This document shows, one piece after another, positions 52,976-61,858 of a stretch of DNA of 64,000 bases. The DNA is from Paraclostridium hominis (GTDB lineage: Bacteria > Bacillota > Clostridia > Peptostreptococcales > Peptostreptococcaceae). The position numbers were made by a program, and so were the translations under genes. The notes under the pieces are model-generated. The model worked only from the letters and a program-made list of their open reading frames with translations. It was not told where the DNA came from and made no database searches. Where the stretch lies: positions 1,116,001 through 1,180,000 of the forward strand of contig NZ_JACRWD010000001.1 of assembly GCF_014306135.1 (NCBI RefSeq), written 5' to 3'. Position 1 is the stretch's first letter. Every line of letters begins with the position of its first letter.

Positions 52976-53659
52976 TTATTGATTACCCAATCCTATATTA
53001 CTTTGTGACATTTGGTTATTTTCAAAATTTTGATTATTATCTTGTTGAATAACTTGATCTTGATTTATTATAGTATTATTTTGTAAATCTCCTGGATTTA
53101 CTATATTATCAGTTATATTTTGATTATTTGTATCAAAAATACCATTTTGTTGATTTTCTTTTTTTTGTATTTCTTCTTGTTTTTTAGCTTGCTCTTCTAA
53201 AGCTTGTCTTTGAGCTTTTAATGCCTCATTATTAACTCGTTCTGTGTCTTTTTTAATAGATTCTTTTGCACTTTCTTTTCTTTTTTTTGCTTGAGATAGT
53301 TTTTGCTCTAATAAATTTTGATATTCTTCTTTCATCTCCATTGCTTTTTCTCTAGATTCTAAACTACCACCACTTAATTTTACTGTTTCATCTAGTAGTT
53401 TTATTGCCTTATGATAATTTCCTTCTTCTTTATATTTTATAGCTTTACTTATGTTCATAGCTTGTATGTACATAGTTCTAGCATCATCATTTTCACTATT
53501 TTTATTCACTGCTTTTTGTAAGTATTCAATAGCTTCTTTATAGTTTCCTTTTTCTAATGCAGCTTGACCTAAACTAAACTCATTATCATCTTTAGATTTT
53601 TTAGAACATCCAACAGTCATAATGGAAATTACAGCTATTAATAATATAATTTTCTTCAT
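52976..53659 (-). CDS. TPR-repeat lipoprotein
   Basis: 227 residues from ATG 53659 (GGAGGG SD). Signal peptide with lipobox IMTVGC, cysteine at 18, so it is lipid-anchored outside the membrane. Residues 30-115 hold two to three TPR units (FSLGQAALEKGNYKEAIEYL, YKEEGNYHKAIKLLDE). Then a charged coiled coil (about 118-170, K/E/R/A) and a low-complexity Q/N tail of about 60 residues. The last part suggests a flexible or adhesive surface region. Partner unknown. Confidence 0.8.
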   Translation of the reverse strand: MKKIILLIAVISIMTVGCSKKSKDDNEFSLGQAALEKGNYKEAIEYLQKAVNKNSENDDARTMYIQAMNISKAIKYKEEGNYHKAIKLLDETVKLSGGSLESREKAMEMKEEYQNLLEQKLSQAKKRKESAKESIKKDTERVNNEALKAQRQALEEQAKKQEEIQKKENQQNGIFDTNNQNITDNIVNPGDLQNNTIINQDQVIQQDNNQNFENNQMSQSNIGLGNQ

Positions 53660-53786
53660 TAAATCCCTCCTTATAGATATATATATTATCATAAATATAT
53701 CATTTTAGGGAAAAATATATTTTTTTGTATGTTTTCGTATTTATTTTTATTTAATAATCTTTAAAATTATATTTAATTTATGTATT

Positions 53787-53821
53787 TATAAATATAAGAC
53801 CAAATGGTCTTATATTTATAA
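53787..53821 (-). terminator. Palindromic hairpin
   Basis: Perfect 16-bp stem TATAAATATAAGACCA / TGGTCTTATATTTATA with a 2-nt loop at the end of the 53816 gene. Confidence 0.6.
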
Positions 53822-54427
53822 ATAATATGTTAAATTATTCAAACTCAGGTCTATTATTTTTACATTTTGATTTATAGGTTTTATTCTATATTCATCTATT
53901 AGTCTTTCTTGTGTGATTATTAATACTTCAGGTATTTCAAAAAAAGGTATAGTCGAATTTGTGATTTTATATGGCAAATTTTTATATTTGCTTCCCTTAA
54001 AAACATCACTTAATTTAATATCTATCAATTTTTGTCTTAATTTTTTATCCTTATCTAAATATTCAATATATATATCATACTTATCTTTATCAATAGTTAT
54101 ATTTCTATAAAACCTTTTTATTTCATATCCTGAAGCTTCCATCTTTAGTGCAACTTCTGAGCCTATTATTACTTTTAAAAGTTCTTTCCCTTTATAAACT
54201 TTTCCCCCATTTAAATAATATATTCCAGAACTGTCTTTATACTCTCCATATACTATATTGCATGGGTACTTTCTTAAAGTAAATTCTCTACACATCTTCC
54301 TCAATGTCTTTTTGTAAGGAGATTTTACTATTTTTCTTCTTTTAGAAAAAAACTTATTAAATTGTTGTTCTGTTGCACACCTTACTTGGCTCATTAAAAC
54401 TAATATCTCCTTTTCCATCCCTAGCAT
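53816..54427 (-). CDS. Protein of unknown function, winged-helix-like N-terminus
   Basis: 203 residues from ATG 54427 (AAGGAG SD at 9 nt; upstream in-frame codons lack one). Residues 5-55 (EILVLMSQVRCATEQQFNKF, then SPYKKTLRKMCREF) could be a winged helix like those in replication-relaxation proteins. The middle and end are strand-rich with YDIYIEYLDKDKK and KLIDIKLSD, a D/E-x-K-like pattern recalling PD-(D/E)xK folds, which is speculative. No mobile-element genes are adjacent. I do not recognise the family. Confidence 0.5.
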   Translation of the reverse strand: MLGMEKEILVLMSQVRCATEQQFNKFFSKRRKIVKSPYKKTLRKMCREFTLRKYPCNIVYGEYKDSSGIYYLNGGKVYKGKELLKVIIGSEVALKMEASGYEIKRFYRNITIDKDKYDIYIEYLDKDKKLRQKLIDIKLSDVFKGSKYKNLPYKITNSTIPFFEIPEVLIITQERLIDEYRIKPINQNVKIIDLSLNNLTYYL

Positions 54428-54506
54428 TATGATATTCTCCTTGATGTATATTATGACAAGTCTTAATTTCATTATATTAAATCTTTAAAATAAAATTTAC
54501 ACTTTA

Positions 54507-54543
54507 TAAAAAAAAGTATAGACTTTCGTCTATACTTTTTTTA
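54507..54543 (-). terminator. Terminator of the MarR/MATE operon
   Basis: Perfect stem AAAAAAAGTATAGAC / GTCTATACTTTTTTT with a 4-nt loop. Confidence 0.85.
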
Positions 54544-54545
54544 TT

Positions 54546-55910
54546 TTATATAATTATTTCTTTTACTTTTTCTATCTTATAACTTTTTAATTCTTTATAT
54601 AGTATAATTGCTGTTATAACAGTTGCTAAAAAGTCTGCAACTGGTTGTGCATACCAAACTCCATTTAACCCAAAAATTCTAGGCAATATTAATATCATAG
54701 GAATTAATAAAATTACTTGTCTAAGTAAGCTAAGTACCATAGCAATTTTAGCTTTACCTATTGATTGAATGTAGTTTGAACCAGTTATTGATATACCTAT
54801 TATAGGTAGCATTAATAAGTATATTCTAGCACCATTTATTGATATCTTCATAAGTTTAGGATCTTTATTAAATAATCCTACTAAAACTTCTGGTATAGTC
54901 TGAACTAATAACCATCCAGTAGTCATTATAATTATTGCTGCTAATGCAGATAACTTAAATGTTTTATTAGCCCTATCATATTGTTTTGCCCCAAAATTAA
55001 AACCTATTATAGGTTGAGCTCCTTGATTAAGCCCGAATATAGGCATTAAGAATATCATAGATATAGATGATATAGTAGCCATTGCACCTATTGCCAAATC
55101 TCCACCATATGTTTTTAATGCATTATTTGATATAACTTGAACTAAACTTGTAGCTAACTGCATGGCACATGGTGCTGATCCTATAGCAAAAATTATTTTT
55201 ACTAATGACTTATCAAGTTTTAAACTAGCTTTTTCAAATTTTAAATTAGATTTACCTTTAATGTAATAAGTAAGCCCCCATACAGCTGTTACTATTTGAG
55301 ATATAACTGTTGCAATTGCCGCTCCTTGTATACCTAATTTAAATACAAATATTAATAAAGCATCTAAAACTATATTTGTCATACAACCAGCAATCATTAT
55401 CATAGCAGCTAGTTTAGGATTTCCATCACCTCTTATAGTGTTATTTAATGTATACCCTAACATATTAAATATACTTCCAGCTAAGATTATATATATATAA
55501 TCTTTGGCATATTGAAGTGTTGCTTCGCTTGCTCCAAATAATTTTAATATTATATCTCCAAATAGTATACCTAATATACTTATTATAAGTCCTATGATTA
55601 TTGATAATGATATACCATTTCCTATAATTTTCTGAGCATCTTCTATTTTTCTTTGACCTAACTTTATAGATATATTTGTAGTAGCACCTATCCCTATAAG
55701 CATTGAGAAGGCTAAAATTATAGTCATTATAGGTAAACAAATTCCAACACCTGTTATAGCAAGTGGCCCTATATTAGGTATATTACCAATAAAAATTCTA
55801 TCAACTACATTATAAAGTGCATTTACCATCATACCTATAATTGCAGGTACAGAATATTTTAATAAAAGTTTTGGTATTGACTCTGTACCTAATATGTTTT
55901 CATTCCTCAT
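54546..55910 (-). CDS. MATE-family efflux transporter (MarR-controlled)
   Basis: 454 residues, twelve helices. MATE motifs: YSVPAIIGMMVNALYNVVDRIFIG, TNISIKLGQRKIEDA, and in the second half FGLNQGAQPIIGFNFGAKQYDR, typical of the MepA/NorM-like branch. It is 12 nt behind the MarR regulator and shares its promoter, so it is a drug-responsive pump. The substrate cannot be read from sequence. SD AGGAAG. Confidence 0.9.
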   Translation of the reverse strand: MRNENILGTESIPKLLLKYSVPAIIGMMVNALYNVVDRIFIGNIPNIGPLAITGVGICLPIMTIILAFSMLIGIGATTNISIKLGQRKIEDAQKIIGNGISLSIIIGLIISILGILFGDIILKLFGASEATLQYAKDYIYIILAGSIFNMLGYTLNNTIRGDGNPKLAAMIMIAGCMTNIVLDALLIFVFKLGIQGAAIATVISQIVTAVWGLTYYIKGKSNLKFEKASLKLDKSLVKIIFAIGSAPCAMQLATSLVQVISNNALKTYGGDLAIGAMATISSISMIFLMPIFGLNQGAQPIIGFNFGAKQYDRANKTFKLSALAAIIIMTTGWLLVQTIPEVLVGLFNKDPKLMKISINGARIYLLMLPIIGISITGSNYIQSIGKAKIAMVLSLLRQVILLIPMILILPRIFGLNGVWYAQPVADFLATVITAIILYKELKSYKIEKVKEIII

Positions 55911-55922
55911 ATACTTCCTCCT

Positions 55923-56342
55923 TTACATTTTTATACAAATCTTTTTAAGAAGAATTTTTAATGTATTTTTTTCTTCTTCATTTAAATTGGCAGTTCTTTT
56001 TTCTTCTAGCTTATCCATAATACTATATATAGTATCTTTAGTAGACTTACCTTTTTCGCTTAAATATATTTTATAAGCTCTTTTGTCAGTTTTATCTTTC
56101 TCTTTTATTAAAAATCCTTCTTTTTCTAGTTTTTTTATAGCTCTTGCAGTTGTTCCTTTATCTATATTAAGTGCATCTGCAATTTCTTCTTGATTTTTAC
56201 CATCTCCTCTATAAAGTTCTAATAAAAACATTACTTGACCTGATCCTATTCCTAAATCACTAAGTTCTTTAGATATAAATGATCCACCTTTTCTATATAT
56301 TTGGGATATATATCTTCCAATATGTTCACACTCTTTCTTCAT
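55923..56342 (-). CDS. MarR-family repressor
   Basis: 139 residues. Winged helix: LSDLGIGSGQVMFLLELYRG, NQEEIADALNIDKGTTARAIKKLEKEGF, wing IKEKDKTDKRAYKIYLSEKG, then a C-terminal dimerisation helix. Full-length MarR. It heads an operon with the MATE pump. The paired TAGTTG-N6-CAACTA sites at 56374-56427 overlap the promoter and are its likely operators. SD GGGAGG. Confidence 0.9.
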   Translation of the reverse strand: MKKECEHIGRYISQIYRKGGSFISKELSDLGIGSGQVMFLLELYRGDGKNQEEIADALNIDKGTTARAIKKLEKEGFLIKEKDKTDKRAYKIYLSEKGKSTKDTIYSIMDKLEEKRTANLNEEEKNTLKILLKKICIKM

Positions 56343-56373
56343 ATTAAAGCCTCCCTAAAATTAAAACACCAAA

Positions 56374-56427
56374 TAGTTGCAACAACAACTAAATCAGTAT
56401 ACATTAATTTAGTTGTTATTGCAACTA
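56374..56427 (-). promoter_or_regulatory. Promoter with two MarR operators
   Basis: On the minus strand TTGCAA (56419-56424) and TATACT (56396-56401) are separated by exactly 17 bp. Two 18-bp palindromes TAGTTG-N6-CAACTA lie at 56410-56427 (over the -35) and 56374-56391 (just downstream of the -10). The two sites are themselves inverted with respect to one another, so the whole region is a near-perfect dyad. Confidence 0.8.
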
Positions 56428-56488
56428 TTTTTTACTTTTTTTAAAAAATTTTTTATAAATTTAAATACGTTTTTATTTTCTAACAATA

Positions 56489-56519
56489 CAAGAAGTCGCA
56501 TACATATGCGACTTCTTTT
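56489..56519. terminator. Hairpin after the PepSY-like membrane gene
   Basis: Stem AAGAAGTCGCATA/TATGCGACTTCTT with a short loop. The T run is better in the plus direction, but the hairpin lies 2 nt past the stop of the minus gene at 56521 and probably ends it. Confidence 0.65.
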
Positions 56520-56520
56520 T

Positions 56521-58203
56521 CTAATCATTATTTTGGGTAGTAGTGTTATCTTGCGTATTTTTATCTATATTAACTTCATTTTTATTATCATTCATGCTAA
56601 GATTATCAAAATCAGTAACATCTATTGAACCTGATTGTCCTTTTTCATATCCAATCTTGACACTATCACCTTCTTTAGTTAAAGGAACTTCATTTGACAC
56701 TTTAGATGATACTACAAATATAGAATCTTTTAAAGTATCCACAGTAAAATAATAAGACGTATTTCCATCTACTACATCTGAATTTATTCTTTGAATTATT
56801 CCAGTTTTTGATTCCTTATTAGTTTCATTTTCTACTTCTATGTTATTTCCTTTTGATTTTAACTGTTCTTTATAATTTTTATACGCTTCTTCTGTAGTGT
56901 CCCCTATTCCAACAATATTAAAGTCTTCAACTGATACAAATGCCACCATTTTAACTAATCCAGCTTTATCTTTTAAAGACATTACATATGTAGGTTTTCC
57001 TAATATATTATACATTACAGGAAATGTAGCTTCATAATTTTTTTCTTGAACTTTACCAGTTGCAGATACCATAGCCGCAGTTTCAGTAGCACCTGGCTGT
57101 CTATACAACTTAGCCTCTTTAGTTCTCGTATCAACTAACATAAATCCTATTGTAGAATCATCTGCTCCAGCTGATGTTATTCCTGTATACCAATAAGATT
57201 TACCATCATCTCCATACACTAAAGATGTCCCTTCTGTAGCAACTAATACATCTTTTTCTGATATAACAGAATTTAAAAAGCCATTAACATATGTTCCCCA
57301 ATCATTTATTTGATCTGTTATAAATTCTTGCGGCTGTATTCTATCTATCCATTTTGGTGCATTGTCTATATCATAACTTTTAACTGCTCCTGTTTGAGCA
57401 TCTACTGTTGCGATACCTTTGGCATTTTTACCTTCATATCCAATAACATTTTCATAAAGTGTAACTACCCAATACGGCTTTCCTTTATCATCTATTTCTA
57501 AAGTAAAATCTGTCATTCCTACATTAACATATCCGTTTAAATACATATGTCGTTTTAAATCCTGATGTAGATATGCATCTGGCTGATAAACTATTTTTAT
57601 AGGTTTACCATCAACATCTTGTACTAATCTTATATCTTGAGGATCAGTAGCTGATACCATAACGTACCCATTTGTACCACTCATATTAGTAACCCATTTT
57701 ATTAAATCTCTATGAACTAATGGAGCAACCCAATATAATTCTCCATCTATACTTTGTATATGAAACTTACCAAGTTTAGATACACTCCCTATTGCAGGAA
57801 CTTCTCCTAACTTCTTATCTCCAAGTTTCATAGCCATTTCTTCATCAACTAATCTAATTTCATTTACACTGACAGGACTTACATCTTTATTAAAATTACT
57901 TTCTTTAACTTCTCCTAATAAATTTCTATACGCTTTAGAATGTAATATCGGTGATGATGTTATAAATGGAACAACAATTATATAAATTACCAATACTATA
58001 GCTATTGAAAAATTTGTTTTTGCTAATTTAGATGTTTGTTCTCCCTTATCAAACATCATGTCTAATACTCCTGCTAATACAAAAAATATAGCTAAAGTCG
58101 AAAATAATGAAGTGAAATCCAATCTAAGTACAGGCAATTGTATTATTGCATATATCCCCACAATTATTAAAGATAACCCATACGTTCGTAAAAACCTTTT
58201 CAT
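56521..58203 (-). CDS. Large membrane protein with PepSY-like extracellular repeats
   Basis: 560 residues. Three hydrophobic helices (about 10-25, 32-50, 66-86), then an external region of about 470 residues. The latter contains repeated strand pairs of the type WVVTLYENVIGYEGKNAKGIATVDAQTGAVKSYDI and IGFMLVDTRTKEAKLYRQPG, in which a strand ending in VDA/DT-x-TG leads into a second strand; these recall PepSY modules. A final section is low-complexity N/T/D. It is monocistronic with SD AAGGAG. It looks like a large cell-surface protein of unknown function. Confidence 0.55.
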   Translation of the reverse strand: MKRFLRTYGLSLIIVGIYAIIQLPVLRLDFTSLFSTLAIFFVLAGVLDMMFDKGEQTSKLAKTNFSIAIVLVIYIIVVPFITSSPILHSKAYRNLLGEVKESNFNKDVSPVSVNEIRLVDEEMAMKLGDKKLGEVPAIGSVSKLGKFHIQSIDGELYWVAPLVHRDLIKWVTNMSGTNGYVMVSATDPQDIRLVQDVDGKPIKIVYQPDAYLHQDLKRHMYLNGYVNVGMTDFTLEIDDKGKPYWVVTLYENVIGYEGKNAKGIATVDAQTGAVKSYDIDNAPKWIDRIQPQEFITDQINDWGTYVNGFLNSVISEKDVLVATEGTSLVYGDDGKSYWYTGITSAGADDSTIGFMLVDTRTKEAKLYRQPGATETAAMVSATGKVQEKNYEATFPVMYNILGKPTYVMSLKDKAGLVKMVAFVSVEDFNIVGIGDTTEEAYKNYKEQLKSKGNNIEVENETNKESKTGIIQRINSDVVDGNTSYYFTVDTLKDSIFVVSSKVSNEVPLTKEGDSVKIGYEKGQSGSIDVTDFDNLSMNDNKNEVNIDKNTQDNTTTQNND

Positions 58204-58279
58204 TTATTACTCCTTCCTAATTTTTCTAATTTTTTTAATATTTGTTAATATTGATTATATCCATTTTTTGTAAAAAAAT

Positions 58280-58310
58280 AAATACTCCTCACGATTATAA
58301 GGAGTATTTT
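58280..58310 (-). terminator. Terminator of the YiiX-like gene
   Basis: Stem AAATACTCC/GGAGTATTT, loop about 12 nt, followed on the minus side by TTTTTTTAC. Confidence 0.75.
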
Positions 58311-58320
58311 TAAATAAATT

Positions 58321-58884
58321 TTATACACTACTTAAACTATATTCAAATATTTTTTCCTTCGCTTTATATTCACTTAATAACCCTTCATATTCTAAAGTCA
58401 AATCACTATGATTAAAAAAATCACTTGGTCTTATCGCATATGATGGTTTATCAAATAAACTTATATTGCTTTTCTCTAGCATATCTGCTACGAAATGAGA
58501 ACACACGTACTTATATTCAGCTTCTCTAGGTTTATTTCTAGATAAGTATATAAGTGCTAAAACATCATAATCATATTTGTTTCTATTTGCACTTACATTT
58601 AGTATGTTTTTATATAAATTATTATATTGTTCACTTGTTACATATAAAGAGTATACTCTACATCTTGTATTTGTTTTTATAGCATATAATCCTTCATTTA
58701 TATTTTCTTCTACGAAACCTGCAAATAAAGGAGTTTTAGGATTTAATCTTCCAAATGAATACATAGGTCTTAAATCCTTATTAAGTGCTATTGATACGTG
58801 TGCATAAGGAGTTTTGGTTATTCTTTTTATTAAATAAGAAAGAGCAGTTCCCGTATATGTTGTTATTATATATATCTTCTGCAT
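58321..58884 (-). CDS. YiiX/YebB-like NlpC/P60 (papain-fold) protein
   Basis: 187 residues from ATG 58884 (GGGGG SD at 8 nt; an upstream in-frame GTG lies on the SD). Motifs: TPYAHVSIAL with the candidate catalytic His and YKYVCSHFVADML with the candidate catalytic Cys, in the circularly permuted His-before-Cys order of this group. No signal peptide. The tail is charged helical. These enzymes hydrolyse peptide or lipid-type amide bonds in unknown substrates. Confidence 0.6.
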   Translation of the reverse strand: MQKIYIITTYTGTALSYLIKRITKTPYAHVSIALNKDLRPMYSFGRLNPKTPLFAGFVEENINEGLYAIKTNTRCRVYSLYVTSEQYNNLYKNILNVSANRNKYDYDVLALIYLSRNKPREAEYKYVCSHFVADMLEKSNISLFDKPSYAIRPSDFFNHSDLTLEYEGLLSEYKAKEKIFEYSLSSV

Positions 58885-59269
58885 TTTATTAACCCCCACA
58901 ATCTAACTTTATAATCTACTGTATGATAACTACTCTATTTTATCACCATTTTAATCAAACTTCAAATATTGTTTTTGTTATAAATTTAACCATTGATTAA
59001 ATTATAATTTGCATTTCCTTTTTTAGAATTTCATGTAAATTCAGTACTTTATTATTCTTAATAAATATATATATGCATTATCCCTTTGTTTTATATAAGT
59101 TTTTTTATTTTTACTTACCTTTTTTAAGAACTTGTCTAAATGTATCTCATTTTCAATATTATTTAATATAATATAGTATATTTAAAATTTACGTAATAAT
59201 ATTATTTAATATATTAAATAATATTATTTATAACTTTATTTTTTTAAGTAATTTATTGGAGGTAATTAT
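58885..59269. other. Intergenic stretch with a perfect palindrome
   Basis: About 385 AT-rich bases upstream of the 54-residue zinc-ribbon gene. A perfect 34-bp palindrome of A and T only lies at 59195-59228, about 40 nt before the start codon's SD, and half of it recurs at about 59158-59168. It could be an operator or a structured leader. Confidence 0.5.
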
Positions 59270-59434
59270 ATGAAACTTAATCAAGAACAACTAATATTAA
59301 AAAGAGATAATAGATGTATAGAATGCGGTTGTAAACTAAATGGTTTATCTTATTCTAATTATTTTGAAATAAATACAAATATTAAAAATTTTAAATCTAA
59401 CTTATGTCCAAATTGTTTATCAAATAAAAAATAA
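59270..59434 (+). CDS. 54-residue zinc-ribbon protein
   Basis: ATG 59270 follows a strong SD (TTGGAGG). 54 residues with two CxxC-type pairs: RCIECGCKL near the start and LCPNCLSNKK at the end, about 25 residues apart, as in small zinc ribbons. No recognised family. It is followed directly by a strong terminator, so this is a complete transcription unit. Such small proteins often act as adapters or nucleic-acid binders; that is only inference. Confidence 0.6.
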   Translation: MKLNQEQLILKRDNRCIECGCKLNGLSYSNYFEINTNIKNFKSNLCPNCLSNKK

Positions 59435-59463
59435 GATTATACTTAAGTATAATCTTATTTTTT
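59433..59463. terminator. Bidirectional terminator
   Basis: Perfect palindrome AAGATTATACTTAAGTATAATCTT with T run on the plus side, between the zinc-ribbon gene and the convergent VTT gene. Confidence 0.85.
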
Positions 59464-60015
59464 ATCATTAATTTTTTTATTTATTTTATTTCCTAATATC
59501 CAAAATATTATTATTAATACTATTAAAAATGTAACTTTTATAGGACTTTTTATAAAGTTTTCTATATCATTGCCTATATAACTTATCACTAAAAACATTA
59601 TAAACTTTCCTAATATCATACCCGGAACAAAATTACTTAATTTCATTTTTGATATGCCTGATGTTATAGTAACCAAAAAATCTGGTATAAAAGGACATAA
59701 ATATGTTATAAATATCATACTAAACCCTTGCTTTTTAACCCAAGCTTTAAAGTTATCTACTTTTTGATTATTTATTTTTTTTATAAATTTGCATTCAGAA
59801 AATTTGCTACTTAATAAAAATAATGCAATAGAACCTAAAACTGAGCCTACCCAAGATATAAAAAAACCCATCCATACACCTAAAACAAAAGCATTAGCTC
59901 CAATTATTGCAACAAGTGGTAAAGCTGGTATAAAAGTCTCTATTATTATTATTACAAACCCAATCACAGCTACTAATAATTTATAATCTTGAAAGTTATA
60001 TATTATTTGCTCCAT
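59455..60015 (-). CDS. VTT-domain (TVP38/DedA-like) membrane protein
   Basis: 186 residues with about five hydrophobic segments, including re-entrant type loops. Motifs: FIPALPLVAIIGANAFVLG (E/F-x(2)P-x-P with P), GSVLGSIALFLLSS and TYLCPFIPDFLVTITSGISKM, which is the SNARE-assoc/VTT signature. Such proteins act as lipid scramblases or transport phospholipid carriers. SD AGGCAGG. Confidence 0.8.
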   Translation of the reverse strand: MEQIIYNFQDYKLLVAVIGFVIIIIETFIPALPLVAIIGANAFVLGVWMGFFISWVGSVLGSIALFLLSSKFSECKFIKKINNQKVDNFKAWVKKQGFSMIFITYLCPFIPDFLVTITSGISKMKLSNFVPGMILGKFIMFLVISYIGNDIENFIKSPIKVTFLIVLIIIFWILGNKINKKINDKK

Positions 60016-60140
60016 ATATTAACACCTGCCTAACTCACGAATTTATACTTTTGGCTAAAATTTCAATAGGCATTTATAGTTTTCCTATTCTAATATTATA
60101 TATTCTCATATTTATACAATTACATATAAAAATATATAAT

Positions 60141-60180
60141 AAAAAAAGCTTTGTCCATTATAGTGAACAAAGCTTTTTTA
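60141..60180 (-). terminator. Terminator of the TcyP-like gene
   Basis: Stem AAAAAAAGCTTTGT / ACAAAGCTTTTTT, loop about 12 nt; the terminator ends next to the stop of the symporter. Confidence 0.85.
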
Positions 60181-60181
60181 T

Positions 60182-61570
60182 TTAATCATTTTTTGAATTA
60201 AATATTTCTTTATCTAATTTTCCTAGTGAATTACCGACTACTATAGATGATGTAGTAGCACCGTTTACGTTTATCATAGTTCTACCCATATCAAGAATTG
60301 GATCTATAGCAAGTATTCCTCCAGCTAGTGGGAAATATGCACCTAATCCTACACCTGACACAACTACTGAAACTGCCATTGTAGCTGTTCCTGGAAGACC
60401 TGCTATACCAAGTGAAGATATTGTTATAACTACTAAAAGCATAACATAAAAACTTATGTCTTTATCTACTCCAGCCATATTAGCTATAGTTATAGCCATT
60501 AACGCAGGGTATATACCAGCACAACCATTCATCCCCATATTAGCTCCTAAACTTGCAGTGAAACTTGATACACCTTCGTCAACTCCTTGATTTTTAACAA
60601 GTGCTTCTATAGTCACAGGAAGTGTCCCTAAACTTGAACGAGATGTAAATGCTAATAATAAAGGTTCTGCAGCATTTTTTATGTAAGTTATTGGATTTAA
60701 TCCATTTAAAGTTACTATAACTAAATGCACTACAAATAATATAGCTGTTGCAACATATAAAGCTACTACAAACTCAACCACTGATATCATAGATGATATA
60801 CCTCTTGCAGTTATTGTATTTGCAAGTAATGCAACTACTGCATAAGGCATAAACTTTATAACTGTCATAGCAACGCTTACTATTATCTTGTAGAAAGCTT
60901 CTACTAAGTTTATAAATGGCTTTACAACATCCATATACTTTTTCTTCATTCTATTTGTTGCAAGTCCTAAGAAAGTAGCAAATACTATTATAGCAACTAT
61001 ATTACCCTCTGCCATAGCCCCTACAGGGTTTGATGGTAATAAACTTCTTAAAGTATCAACTAGAGGTGTTATTTCTCTCATTTCAGGAGCTTCAATTCCT
61101 GCCACTTGTGTTCCAACACCTAATTGCATTACATTACCAACTACTATACCTATAATAGCTGCTAATGCTGTAGTTCCAAGCAACATACCTAATGATCTAA
61201 ATGTTAGTGCTTGTAAATTGTCCCCTTCTTTCATATTAATTATAACTCTTATAATTGATACAAATACCATAGGTACAACTAACATTTTTAATAAATCCAT
61301 AAATCCATATCCAAATAATCCATACCATTTAGTTACTTCTTGTAACCAAACTACTTTTGTTGGATCTTCTGGAAGTCCTGCTACCAATTGAATTATAACT
61401 CCTAATGCAAGCCCTATAATTGTTGCATAAATTGTTCTCGTTGAGAACTTTACTTTTTTCTTTTCAAACTGTTTTACTATAAAAAATGTTCCTAATAAAA
61501 CAATCATAAAAAGTACTGTTTTAATGTCTGTTACCATTAAAAATTGTGATAAAAATGAACTTTCCCCCAT
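60182..61570 (-). CDS. Dicarboxylate/amino acid:cation symporter (L-cystine TcyP-like)
   Basis: 462 residues of the DAACS family, about eight helices and two hairpins: GFMDLLKMLVVPMVFVSIIRVI, FTSRSSLGTLPVTIE (SSS-type hairpin, here SRSSLGT), NMGMNGCAGIYPAL and GLPGTATMAVSVVVSG. Length and the SRSSLGTLP motif fit TcyP-type cystine carriers better than GltP, but the substrate is inferred only. A leader of about 70 nt follows the promoter at 61648-61676. SD GGAGG. Confidence 0.85.
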   Translation of the reverse strand: MGESSFLSQFLMVTDIKTVLFMIVLLGTFFIVKQFEKKKVKFSTRTIYATIIGLALGVIIQLVAGLPEDPTKVVWLQEVTKWYGLFGYGFMDLLKMLVVPMVFVSIIRVIINMKEGDNLQALTFRSLGMLLGTTALAAIIGIVVGNVMQLGVGTQVAGIEAPEMREITPLVDTLRSLLPSNPVGAMAEGNIVAIIVFATFLGLATNRMKKKYMDVVKPFINLVEAFYKIIVSVAMTVIKFMPYAVVALLANTITARGISSMISVVEFVVALYVATAILFVVHLVIVTLNGLNPITYIKNAAEPLLLAFTSRSSLGTLPVTIEALVKNQGVDEGVSSFTASLGANMGMNGCAGIYPALMAITIANMAGVDKDISFYVMLLVVITISSLGIAGLPGTATMAVSVVVSGVGLGAYFPLAGGILAIDPILDMGRTMINVNGATTSSIVVGNSLGKLDKEIFNSKND

Positions 61571-61647
61571 ATTGGTCCTCCATTATGTATAATATTATAA
61601 TTTCTGAAACTAGTTATTTATTTAACCAATTCCCCCCTCGATTATTC

Positions 61648-61676
61648 ATATTATAGTATCTTTTTACATGTGTCAA
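61648..61676 (-). promoter_or_regulatory. Sigma-A-type promoter of the symporter gene
   Basis: Minus-strand TTGACA (61671-61676) with TAATAT at a 17-bp spacing (61648-61653), or TATAAT at 15 bp. It lies about 80 nt before the TcyP-like start and is the best -35 in this gap. Confidence 0.65.
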
Positions 61677-61858
61677 CCTTTTCCTATGTGAATTTTAATA
61701 TTTTTTACAAAATATTATTTTTTCCTTATTTTCTCTATTTATCTATTATTAGAAATTATTCGAAAATTCCATCATAAGGAAATCATATTCCCAACACATA
61801 CACAAATTTGTTATACTATATTTTGCGAAATTATAATAAATAGTGTGTGAGGTGTTAT

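Noticed and set aside
55465..55740. 91-codon minus-strand ORF inside the MATE gene
   Set aside because: It is a frame-shifted shadow of the MATE coding sequence, rich in Y, R, K and N as expected from AT-rich out-of-frame reading.
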